Shown: one piece after another, positions 33,766 to 43,867 of the stretch
How the letters are laid out: every line of letters starts with the position of its first letter
Numbering within the stretch: the stretch's first letter is position 1
Source of the DNA: Isoetes taiwanensis
Taxonomy: Eukaryota > Streptophyta > Lycopodiopsida > Isoetales > Isoetaceae
Direction of reading: 5' to 3'
DNA length: 64,000 bases
Assembly: GCA_021234155.1 (NCBI GenBank)
Contig: JAJEKV010000091.1
Coordinates: 2,303,501 to 2,367,500 of the forward strand
Notes under the pieces: model-generated
What the model was told of the DNA's origin: nothing
Database searches by the model: none
The model's input: the letters and a program-made list of their open reading frames with translations, nothing else
Position numbers and translations under genes: made by a program

Positions 33766-36038
33766 ATGGATTTTGGATTAGGTTCTTCGGGCTTTTCTTC
33801 TCGGCTTAATGTTGGAAATATGGGAATGGAGGACAGGTCCATGTCCTATGGTGGTGGTTCAGGGATAATGGAGAATAGCCGCAGATTGCCTCCTGCGCAC
33901 CCTCTATCTCCTAATGCTCTAGGAGTGTTGTCTCCCGCACATCATTTTAAACAATGCAGATCCATTGATGACCTTGATGCAGATGAAAGTGCACTCAAAC
34001 TGGCCCGAAGAGATAGCACGGCCTTGGACATGTCTTTACTCGGTCACGACCCAGCTTCTCTTCAGGAGCTCAGATTAATGCATGGTGGAGATCTGTCCAT
34101 GCCTTCTCCTGCTTCTTACTATGCTTCAGAAATGCGGCATTTGCCTTATCAGCACGACTACTATCAGTACAAACAAGCAGGTACTTTCCTTTTGCTCGGC
34201 ATTGAATTTACATTAAATCCAGTAATCTCTGTAATGGTGAGGTTGAGGGGCTAAATTTGCATCCAAAATATACCTGTTTGCAGGTTTGCCATTGTCTTTG
34301 GGTAGGGAAAGTTTGTACCATATGGGAATGCATAATGCAGCTGCTGCACTTAGGAATCCTTTTACTCCATCACAGTGGGCTGAACTCGAGCACCAGGCTT
34401 TGATTTTTAAATGCATGATGGCAAGGGCCGCCATACCTCCGGAGCTCATCATTCCTATTAGAAGAAGTGTTGCAGCCATGAGCGGGTTACCAATTGCATC
34501 CCATAACCTAACCAACAGTGAGTAAAGCGCCAACAATTCCTCTTTTTACATGCAACCCTTTTGGCTCTCCATTTTTTCCCTAACTCGAAGGATTTTTTTT
34601 CTTTCTGTTTCCGGGTATGAATTCCAGTGGGATGGGGGATTTTTCAGTTGGGTGTGCCCACCAACATTGATCCTGAACCAGGTAGATGTCGTCGTACTGA
34701 TGGCAAAAAATGGCGCTGCTCTAAACCCGTTGTTCCCGAGCAAAAGTACTGCGAGAGACATATTCATCGGGGAAGGAACAGAAAGAAAGCAGCAGAATCT
34801 CGAGGAAATGGGGCATCACAGCCTGAGTCGGGATCTGCCACTGCATCTCTGCATTCAGACTATTCTAGTGGTAACAAAAAATACTAATCCCAAAGACCTT
34901 AAACGGGGCGTATGTCTTATTGTCCCTAAATTTTCATCCATTTTTTCCTTCAGGTTCTCAAACTGGATCTGGAACCAGAAGCTTGCCTGTCAGCAATGCT
35001 GCTAGTGGGGGAGGAGGAGGAGGGGGTGGTGGTGGCCTTGGCTTTAATAACCAATTCCAGAAGGATAACAGGTGAGACTGTTTGTCCTTGTTCTAAAACC
35101 TCATAACCTTATCCCAGTGCTCTGTGTTTATATTTGCATATAAGTGACAAAGTATACTTTCCAGATTTAACCAGGTTACTTGGAATTCATCAGAATCTTC
35201 CAAGCTGCCTCCTACGGCTCAGAGCATGAATCCCCTGGTTTACGACTCTAGCAGGGATAAACCTGCGCAGGAATTTGGAGGAATTGCAGATCCAAGCCGG
35301 CATAGCAACATGATGGAACAGCATGAACAGAGCCAACTGAGAAACAGCGGTGCTCTGGAACTGATGAGCATGGAAAGGAAACCAGAAACACAGGCATTGA
35401 GGCATTTTTTTGATGATTGGCCTAGGTCAAGGGATACATCCAACTTCTCTTGGCCAGAAAATGAGGAAGATAAGTCAAGAAGCAACACCAACAACTCGTC
35501 CTCCATACAACTCTCCATATCCAGATCATGTGCAGGCAACTCCTCTGAATTGGCCACTGCCAGTCCAGTCCGGAACCCTACTCTTTTCTCTGCACTGAAG
35601 GGGGGCAAATCCAAAGAGGATATGGCAGATCCTATTCAAATTGGCCTGGCAACAAACAACAGCAACAACAACAATAATAACAACAATAAGAACAGCAATG
35701 GTTCTAGGCCATCGTGGTTTACTGCAGGTTCAGATGCAGGTGCAGCAGCAGCAGGGGGACCACTTGCAGAGGTTTTGCATTCAAGCACTCCTCATCATGT
35801 AAGCAAGGCTGCAGGACTAAATCTGTTGGGAGATGGATGGGGCAACAGTCCACAGTGCAGTTCTCAGCTCGCTTCTCCCAGGGGTGTTCTTCAGAGAACT
35901 GCATTCGGATGCTTCTCTGATAGCAGCAGCAGTACCAGCAGTCCTGGATCTGTAAGGACGGAAACCCTGCTCACTGAAAGCCTCCAGAGCCCAATTCCCG
36001 TGAATGGCTCTTCAATCAACCTTGGCACTAGTCACTAA
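33766..36038 (+). CDS. GRF: Growth-regulating factor (GRF) transcription factor
   Basis: Five coding exons: 33766-34180, 34284-34517, 34628-34870, 34954-35071 and 35165-36038. All introns are GT-AG, phases agree, and the total is 1884 nt or 627 residues. The QLQ domain spans residues ~163-200, starting [19 protein letters not shown]. The WRC domain starts at residue ~231 with the C-x9-C-x10-C-x2-H set at C237, C247, C258 and H261, followed by a basic RGRNRKK nuclear-localisation stretch. C-terminal FFDDWP (~418-423) and SIQLSIS match the FFD and TQL motifs of long GRFs. Known for the family: QLQ binds GIF coactivators with an SNH domain, WRC binds DNA, and the complex promotes cell proliferation in meristems and leaves. 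Oddities are a Gly run in exon 4, an Asn run in exon 5, and poor conservation at the usual miR396 site. It is the one clearly intact host gene. Confidence 0.97.
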
Positions 36039-36560
36039 TCAACTAGCTAGGTTTTTGTTTGGCCTCGCCAATTGATGGCAATGGCTTCGCCCCTGTGCAA
36101 ATCGATGTGCACTGTATCTTGTACAAAAAGCTTGCTTGCTTGCTCGTTTGATGGTGTTTCAAAAACCAACCAGATCTGCTAAATTGACAGTTGCAGCATG
36201 AGATTTTTCCAAGACATCTTGGTTGGCATCTTCTTATGCTTGCTTGCTCTTTGTACACTAGAAAAAGAAACCTTGGTCCACATTGTATGACTCCTGTCAG
36301 CGCTCTTGCAGGAAAAAAGAAGACCCCAGCCGTAATCCTTTCATTATATTATTGTTGTTGTTATTGTTTTGTATCACGTTCCCCTTGCTGGTCTATCTAC
36401 TAGCACAAGAAAAAAGAAACAAAAAAACAATTGATATCTCCTATCTCCCACACTTTTTTTCTAGCTTTTGTCTTTCTTTTAATTTTATTAGTTAAGATTA
36501 ATTTCTTATATTTTTTATTTCTTTCAATATTAATGGTAGGAGATAAAGCATATAATGAAT
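36039..36560 (+). other. Probable GRF 3' UTR
   Basis: Sequence after the stop codon with T-rich tracts, gcttgcttgcttgctcg near 36130 and several AATAAA-like variants, but no unambiguous poly(A) signal. It is assigned by position only. Confidence 0.4.
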
Positions 36561-36889
36561 ATGTACATAATGCATAGGTTCATCAGCAGCTCATTGCTGT
36601 CAAGGTTTTTCTTTTAAAAACCTTTTGGGACAGGGTTTTTTTCCATCATGTACCGGTAATGGGCTTTCTCGTGCTCTTCTTGTATTGGGTCTCATAGATC
36701 TTTTAGTCTTCATGGACGATAAAAATTAAATCAATTTCTTTTGTGAGGATACATATGTGGCATGATATATCTCAATTCTAGTGATATATCTCATATTTGA
36801 GCTAATACTAAACATATGTTCTTATACTTGGCGTATTATGTTACATACTAGACGGTGTTTCAAAACGTTGTCGCAAGATTTTATAGCGC

Positions 36890-37345
36890 AAATGATTTGA
36901 ATATTTTCTATCGATGCAGATAGTTTGGGAGTTTATATATAAGCGATCGTAAGGTCCAGATTGATTTCCATGTGATCGTTGATTTGAGATCAATATGAAG
37001 ATCGTGCCCATCATGTACCATAGGATTGGAGATGGAGATTTTTTTGTAGTAAATCCTATGGTACATGATGGGCACGATCTTCATATTGATCCTAAATCCT
37101 GCAGCTCACATTGAGCTTTGAAATGGGGAGTTATATATAGGTAATCTATGGTGCAAGTGATTTCTATAAAATTGATCCTATGGTCCAGGTTGATTTGCGA
37201 GCTTCTATATAAAGAACCATATGTGTCGGTCGCCCTTTAGATCCTACGACTAAAGTTGATAGTACTTGGAATGTCCATCTAGATCCTAAGGTCCAGTCTG
37301 GGAGTCGCTTTAGAGCCTACGGCCCAAGTTGATTTGGGATTTCTA
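36890..37345. repeat. Degenerate repeats of the type atcctatggtccaggttgatt
   Basis: A loose unit (gatcctatggtcca, gttgattt, gggagtttatatata) occurs repeatedly, with spelling changes such as taaggtccag, cctacggcccaag and tatggtgcaag. The perfect hairpin at 36988-37091 is embedded in it. Confidence 0.65.
36988..37091. repeat. Perfect 40-bp inverted repeat with 24-bp loop
   Basis: The left arm, 36988-37027 (gatcaatatgaagatcgtgc to ataggatt), is exactly complementary to 37052-37091. The loop is 37028-37051. A transcript would form a long perfect hairpin. No ORF overlaps it. It may be a young MITE or foldback, or a small-RNA precursor. Confidence 0.9.
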
Positions 37346-37359
37346 TATTGTAACGAACC

Positions 37360-38120
37360 TAGTGGCCTTGTGGGCATGACGTTCGTAAGCTATCTGAAAG
37401 TGGCTTACTTTGTTTCAGTATAAGATGATGTAGATCATCTAACGACCTTGTTGATATGCGTCCATGGGTTATGCTAGTAGTGGCATTTAAAACTATAGAG
37501 ATACATTAGCTAAGGTTATTTAAATCCTTAATATATTAAACTCAAAATAGTGAGCACCATAAAAATAGGGGGTAGAGAATCGTGACTTGTGCTAGGAATA
37601 TCAGAGAATGAAATTTGTCTTATTACGGGATGCCATGCTAAATCCAGCACCAAGCATGCCGAATGGCCATCTGGCAGGATTTCTGGCAACGGGATGGATT
37701 GCTAGGTTTAGATTTGATCACCTGAGCAAAACTATATAAGAGGAAGGAGCGGCTGGCCGAATTAAAGAAGGAGGAATGGGAAAGGAAGCTTGGACGAAAT
37801 CTTGAAGCAAAGGAGGGAGACCAGTCAATTGGAAGCGGAATCAATCCAAGAAGCTAAGGTGGGAATTTTATGCTTGAGTCAGATTTTGGGTTACAGTTCT
37901 AAAAGAATAAAGAAGTTAAGAAAAACGTATAACAATATCATAGTTGGGTCGTGATTTCTTCCGGTGGTCTATTTTCCTGATGCCATGTGGCATGGCCAAT
38001 AAAGCATGATTTCATTAATTGGAGAAAATAACGCAATTTTGAGAATTTTAAGCACACCTAATTTGCTCAAGCACCAATACTTTCACCTAGTTCTCGAGCC
38101 CAAGATACATGAGGTCACTA
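37360..38120. other. Intergenic DNA
   Basis: No coding or repeat structure of note was found. Confidence 0.5.
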
Positions 38121-38238
38121 ACATACACATATCCATATAAATTATGTGTTATACTTGTACGTGTACGTGATACTTGTACAAGCTCAATAATGGAACTACA
38201 ATCTACACCAATAATTCACATCAATAATTTTACTTCAC

Positions 38239-38246
38239 TATAAAAA
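38239..38246 (+). promoter_or_regulatory. TATA box of small gene A
   Basis: TATAAAAA lies 43 bp before the ATG of the 38282 gene, within a block (ccaataattcacatcaata, then tttacttcactataaaa) conserved in all four copies of this gene. Equivalent boxes are at 38919-38926, 25862-25868 (-) and 26501-26507 (-). With a start site ~30 bp downstream the leader would be very short. Confidence 0.7.
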
Positions 38247-38281
38247 CAGCTCCATTCGGTGGTAGAGGTCATTCATCCTCC

Positions 38282-38524
38282 ATGGCTTCCTTGCCTCCTC
38301 GTCCGGAGGACATCCGATCCTTCAAGTGCTACTTGAGCTACAACGATCTGTGTGAATGCTACAGAAATGGTATTAATCTTGATCCATGGCTCCAGTCCAA
38401 AGCAGATGGTCCTACGAGTGCTTGCAGGAAGCTCACTCGTGTTGTGGTCCACCTTTATTGGCTTCCTGATCAGGAAATCTATGAGCTGAATGGCATCACC
38501 TTAGTTGGTGTTGATGATGAGTGA
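38282..38524 (+). CDS. Small 80-residue protein of the composite element (copy A)
   Basis: An intact ATG-to-TGA frame of 80 residues, starting MASLPPRPEDIRSFKCYLSY and ending ELNGITLVGVDDE. It has four cysteines near the N-terminal half, a central LDPWLQSKADG, and a hydrophobic VVVHLYWLP strand. No signal peptide or membrane segment is evident. Three further copies exist: a frameshifted paralogue immediately downstream and two decayed copies in element copy 1. Conservation of frame and of promoter spacing supports a real gene. It is convergent with the transposase-like gene. The function is unknown and I recognise no family. Confidence 0.7.
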   Translation: MASLPPRPEDIRSFKCYLSYNDLCECYRNGINLDPWLQSKADGPTSACRKLTRVVVHLYWLPDQEIYELNGITLVGVDDE

Positions 38525-38961
38525 ATCAGTGATGACTACTGTATCTGTTAAGGATATAATAATGATATGAGCACCTATGAACTATGTAAGGATGTAATAG
38601 CACAATGAATATTATCTGATGTATCATACCTGAGTATAGTGTAACGATGTGCTCTTTGACCTCCACCTTTTCTGCAAGCTGTCTCTAATTTCAATCACGC
38701 CTAAATGACTCAAGCAAAAATACTCTTACTTCACATAGATCCAAAATACAAGACATCCACACAAAATATCCATTATAATTGTTCGTGTACAAAATATACA
38801 TTATATTTGTACGTGTACAAAGTATGCATTATACTAGTAGGTGTACATGACTCGTATACACGCTCAATAATGGTGCTACAGCCTAGCCCAATAATTCACA
38901 TCAATAATTTTTCTTCACTATAAAAGTAGCTCCATTCGGGGCTAGAAGTCATTCATCGCCC

Positions 38962-39203
38962 ATGGATTATTCGCCTAGTTCTGTGCACCACATCGAGGCG
39001 ATCAAGTGCTCTATGAGCTACACTGATCGTGTGGGTTGCAGTGATAGGGGTATTATTCTTGATCCCTACCTGCAATCCAAAGCCAATGGCGCTCAGATTC
39101 GCTGCCCGGGTTGATTCGTGTTATGATCCACCTCATTTGGCTTCCCGAGCGCAATAGCTATGAAATATCAGGAATCACTACAACAGATGTTGATGAAGAC
39201 TGA
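38962..39203 (+). pseudogene. Small element gene, copy B, frameshifted
   Basis: A tandem paralogue of 38282-38524, about 680 bp downstream. It reads MDYSPSSVHHIEAIKCSMSY, then LDPYLQSKANGAQIRCPG, and stops at 39114. Past a single frame change near 39110 the alternative frame continues IRVMIHLIWLPERNSYE to DVDED and a stop at 39201-39203, aligning with the C-terminus of copy A. It may be a recent loss or a sequencing indel. TATAAAAG is at 38919-38926. Confidence 0.75.
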
Positions 39204-39339
39204 ATCACCTGTTCAGCAATATATATTGTCATGATGTTCTGGCATATAAGATATAGTAATGCATAAGAGCACTTGTATTAATCTATACAAAGCAAAGAGC
39301 AATAAAAATAAACTACTTTGATGTACCTGTAAGACTCAA

Positions 39340-42300
39340 GTTTCATCTCCATCTTCAGAGGCCTCTTTAGCTAGTAGTTCCTGCACCTGGATTCCTACAC
39401 TAGAAGGTATCACAACCAATAATGGCTTCGGTTCAACCAACCAAGCATAGTCTATCGTTTTGAGAGGTTGATAGCGTGAATTACGTCATTAGGATTAGGC
39501 CTCCATTTTTATGCCGGCGATCCGTCTTTGTTGGCGTATCGCGGTACCTTTCCTAGCCACAGGCTCCCACCAAGAAACAAAACCTGCGTTATAATGAGGC
39601 GGTGGGATCTTGTATAGGATCCTCCTCTGCATAGGCTACCCATGTAGGACATGCATCTGCCGGTCTTACAAGCAGAAACATACCTTTATGTACATCTTGG
39701 TATGGGTCAAATATCTCCACTGCATTCTTGGGTTTATCCTTAGCGGTGTGCGACATAGGCAAATTTGGGCGTCATATTGATCGACTGAATAGATTTAGGC
39801 TCTTCAAGCACAATTTGCCTTGTTTGAGGCCAAGTTCTGAATTTTTGCATTGCCGGGGGTACTTCACCTAGCACACGCATCGCCAGCACCCGACCAAAGA
39901 GTCCATGACCTCGTTCATGTAGGTATTGGACCACGAGTTCACACCAGCCCTGGATATATTAGCCCAATGCATCATGTACTTCGCAATGGACAACCTCAAT
40001 GCTCCTATGTCCTTGAGGCTTGCATATGGCTTAACAAAGTCTTGGGCGAGCCAATCGGTATCTTTGGCAAACCGGTGTCATCCGCTTTCCACATCACGAA
40101 TACCCTTTTAAAGCAACCATTCTCTATGACCGGGTCTCATCTTGTAATACATTCTTGGGCCACCCATCATTCATCTTGAACTTAAACAATAAGGGCTCCA
40201 AGTGACCAACCAAAAAGCGGTCCTTCTTATTGGGAATGTATCCTTTTACTGAAACCCTTCCAATCGGGAACCTCGGTAACAAGGTATGGTGCGGGTGCCT
40301 TTGTGCTACATTCTCGAAGAGTTGCATTGGTTACGGAATAGTTAGAGCATCCGACACAGCACTAACGTTGAATAGTTACCGAAGAGCGCATTAATGTCAT
40401 CATGAGTGTGGCCTACCATCATGAAGCCAACATGTATTTGATCAAAAACACCCACCACACAAGATAGGATAAATAATGAAGAGATATATGTTCTTGTTCT
40501 GCCCAGCACAGTTGTCTAGCTGCAAGTAGAGCCGCCTAGGTAACCTCTTAAGGTGCGCTGGTTGCTTAGGAGGTGCTACGAACTCTTCCCCAGTGCAATT
40601 GTTTTTTTTTTGTCCTCAACCCCGCACTGTTGAGGAGTGTGGTTCCCCACATGCCCTCAGGGCGAGCTTCTTCTCTCAAATGGCCCCAATTGTCTTCGGA
40701 AGTGTCCTCCAGTGTTTTGATAGCATGATTCAAGGAACCAACATGAAAATTTGAATCATCCTTCCAAAGGTCGAGTGAGAAATGTCCCAAGGCACCCGTG
40801 CCATGGCCATGCATTAGTGCACCGTTCACGCTAACTTTTAAGCGTTCACCTCTCCATACCGATTTAGCTAATTTCTCCAGTCTTGGAATCATAGTCTTGT
40901 TTTGGTCCATCTTATCGTGTATGATAGTGAGCGCCTGATCCGGTGATCGATGGGACAAAGCTCTCCATGACCAGTACAAGCTCCTACAAGAGATTTGGGC
41001 TGTCATGTGTTCCTTCCTTTCCATCTGCAATTCTCTTCTCTCCCGTGGATCTCTGGTCTTAGCCATTTTCTCTTTTATTACAATACAGGTATTGCACTTG
41101 GAGAAAGCTGTCCTCTTTGCTATTGCAACTTCTGCGTGATTTTGCTTCCACCCACGTGAGAATGAAGAATGAGAGACGTGCTTCCCCGTCATCTCCATCA
41201 CATTGGCATCCACCTCTTAAAGTATCTTTTTTAGTTAGGACAGAGGAGAGCCTCTTCACATTCTCTCTCAGCCCTTCAGTAGTGATTTTCGATCTGTGGG
41301 GCATCGTCTCAGCATTCTCATCTATGTACATAGAAAGCAGGGCCTTTCCTGCTAGAGTGTGATGTCTCGGCTTCTTCGAGCCCATGTTACCATGTTCAGC
41401 AACTCTGTGACCAGAAAGGAAAAGTCTTCGCCACTTATAGAAAGTGGACATTGGAATGGCATAGGCTCTATGCCATGCTTTCAAGCATACCTGCTTGTTA
41501 TTTAGCATGAGCTTCTGGACCATTCCGTTCTCTGAACAGACGTCTAACATGTTGAAAACAAATGTGGTCCTGTCTGAAGCACTCAAGTTCCAGTAGAAGC
41601 TACGCATACACCTAATCTCGGCTGTTGAGAAGTTTGCGCAGCATCTTCGCATGCAACAAAGCGAAGATTTGAAGTCTAAAATGGAAGCTGCCGTGATCTT
41701 TCTCTCAGCCTTAGTGGCCACAGCAGGTGAACGTGGAGTCCGGTTCACCATTCTGTACATCCTCTTGGGTGCCTTTTCTGCCTCAATTTGCATGGCATAG
41801 GGTTTTGCTTCAATGACTGTCTGTTTCACAGTCTTTATGAGTGTCGACACAGCAACATTGTCTACTAACACCAAAGCAATCGGCCACCTGACCAAGTCGT
41901 GCAACTGTGGCATTTCAGTACAAGCTTGGCATCGCATAGTCGGCATATCTGGCATAGGTAAAGTCTTCATAATGGTTGCTGCCAAGTAGTCTTCTCCCAA
42001 TCTCATGTCACCAACTGCCTGATTAGGGTCGATGAAGATGATCACGCCAAGGGCATACGGCATGTTGCAGCATTCATGCAAGAGTGTGCAACGTTTCTCT
42101 ACTAGCTCATCCCTTGAAATGCCTTGAAAATTTTTCCCTGACGGACTTTTCGGTGCTTGCAACCCCTGCCAATCAATTTTTTTAATCTGTGCTGGCGGTG
42201 TGGATATGTCAGGTTCTTGCGTAAAGGTAGCTATCCACCTGGCTGGCCACAAAATAAAACTCCCTAAAGAATCCGCCAGCGTTGTAAATTCCGGTTCAGG

Positions 42301-42453
42301 ATATGGCAGACCAATGCTTCCATCGACGATAACTTCCATAGACACTACTACGGTATCTTTCGGCAAGGGCAAGTTGTGGTGCTTGTCGAAGCTATGTACT
42401 TTTCCCTCGCCCACTTTGACTCCATCGAATAGTATGGACCTCGAGCCAGCCAT
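39340..42453 (-). pseudogene. Transposase-like gene, copy 2 (DUF8039-like, HTH, DUF7869-like)
   Basis: The first ATG is at 42453. The frame is open to 41059, changes near 41217 into 41213-40566, and changes again downstream. N-terminus: GEGKVHSFDKHHNLPLPKD, then VDGSIGLPYPEPEFTTLADS and FILWPARWI, a DUF8039-like domain as found in plant transposon proteins. Middle: ALGVIIFIDPNQAVGD and MRCQACTEMPQL. A helix-turn-helix follows: AWHRAYAIPMSTFYKWRRLF. Then FSKCNTC, IIHDKMDQNKTMIPR, FSLDLWKDDSNFHVGSL, RRLYLQLDNCAGQNKN and VGFMMVGHTHDDINALFG, the DUF7869 signature. The acidic residues in the HDKMD, QLDN and HDDI segments have the spacing of an RNase-H-fold DDE-type nuclease (inference). At least three frameshifts make it non-functional as it stands. 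Confidence 0.75.
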
Positions 42454-42582
42454 GCCTGCAAGCACAAAGCTCGTTAGTGCTTAGAGAAAAATCCACCGCG
42501 ATGTCATGACCGAGCACTTTCTACTCGCGTAAAGCATAAGCCACAGACAAAGCACCTTCAAGCAAGGATCAGTGGTTAGCAG

Positions 42583-43090
42583 GATTGCGGCCGCGATCTG
42601 GTTGAACAACTGGTGGATTGTGTGGTGCTGAAGAAGACAGACATGTTAACACCAGAATCAATAAGACAAGTGTCTATTTATAGGTACCTTAGTCTAGATT
42701 ATGAAGCGAAAGATCGCCTTCGCGATCTGGACGAGTACTAGCTGTTCCGCAAGGATGGCCTGCATCAGAGGAAGATGAGTCAATAAGACAAGTGTGTATT
42801 TGCCTATACCGGCTACTCACATCCAGAGCATCTATATGCACCTTAGTCTAGATTATGCTACGCAAAATCGCCTTTGCGATCTGGACGAGTACTAGCTGTG
42901 CCGTAAGGATGACCTGCATCAGAGGAAGATGAATCAATAAGACAAGTATGTGCATGTGCATGCTACTTACATCCAGAACATTTATACGTACCTTAAGTCT
43001 TCAATATGTTGGGCAAGATCGCCTTCGCGATCCTGGCGACAACTTGCTGTGCCGTAAGGATGGCCTGCATCAGAGGAAGATGAATCACAT
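42583..43090. repeat. Tandem ~155-bp repeats with GATCGC..GCGATC palindromes
   Basis: Three copies of a unit with gatcgccttcgcgatctgg, then acgagtactagctgtgccg, then ggcctgcatcagaggaagat and caataagacaagt. Palindromes lie at 42583-42598, 42712-42727, 42867-42880 and 43017-43032. It lies upstream of the transposase-like gene in the divergent spacer. Confidence 0.85.
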
Positions 43091-43621
43091 CAACGTCTAG
43101 AAACAGGAATATCTCACGAATTATTCAGAGAGGCAATGTTAATTCCCAAATTAAAACGGGAGTTGGTTTAACATACACAAAGAAGGCGTCCATGCGGTAG
43201 ATTTAAATGAAACCACAATTAAGTGAAAGAGCTTGCCTGTATTTGGCCTTTAATGAATTCAAGAACGTAAAGTATGATTTGTTGCCTTCAAAATCTGGCG
43301 AGCGCCTTTGGATTCCACCACAGCGCCCTCAATTTCAGTCGACCGCCAGTATGTTCCCACTCGGGCGCCTCGAGAGACTCCTTCCCAAGCTTTGCTACAA
43401 TGAAGCTGTTCTAGGGTCTTTCCGCTCCATGAATTGCATTTGAATTTAAAAACATTGTCCCTTTTTATTCCGTATTGTCCCTGTCCCTATCAAATTTGAA
43501 CTGACGTGCCGTGGGTGATCTGTTATCCTGTCCGTGAGGCCTGCAGTCCTCCTTACATAAACTCACACGAGTCACTTTCCCGTACGTTTTCCACGTGGGC
43601 ATGGATATTTGGGGGAATGGG

Positions 43622-43765
43622 GAATATGCCGCCCGTCATAACGACGCCGGCCGTCATAATGACGCCGCCTGTCATAAATGCCTGTCATTATTACGCCGCC
43701 CGTCATAATTACGCGGCCGGTCATAATTACGCATCCCCTCATAAATGCACCGGCCATAATGGCGG
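43622..43765. repeat. Minisatellite of gccgcccgtcataat units
   Basis: About eight units of 15-18 bp (gccgcccgtcataacgac, gccggccgtcataatgac, gccgcctgtcataaat). It ends within 10 bp of the TATA box at 43770. The minus-strand frame 43572-43790 is a repeat translation. Confidence 0.9.
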
Positions 43766-43769
43766 TTTC

Positions 43770-43777
43770 TATAAATA
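43770..43777 (+). promoter_or_regulatory. TATA box of the 43868 gene
   Basis: TATAAATA, 98 bp before the ATG at 43868, directly after the minisatellite. A plausible start site near 43800 gives a leader of about 70 nt. Confidence 0.65.
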
Positions 43778-43867
43778 GCGAAATTCTCATTTTCTAATCA
43801 CATTGCGATTTTGCCGACTTGCGCCCTCGCGAAAATTTGAGCGCCTTCAACCTCTTCGAGCGCCATC

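Noticed and set aside
35240-35614. Antisense 124-codon frame over GRF exon 5
   Set aside because: A shadow of the real coding strand with no independent support.
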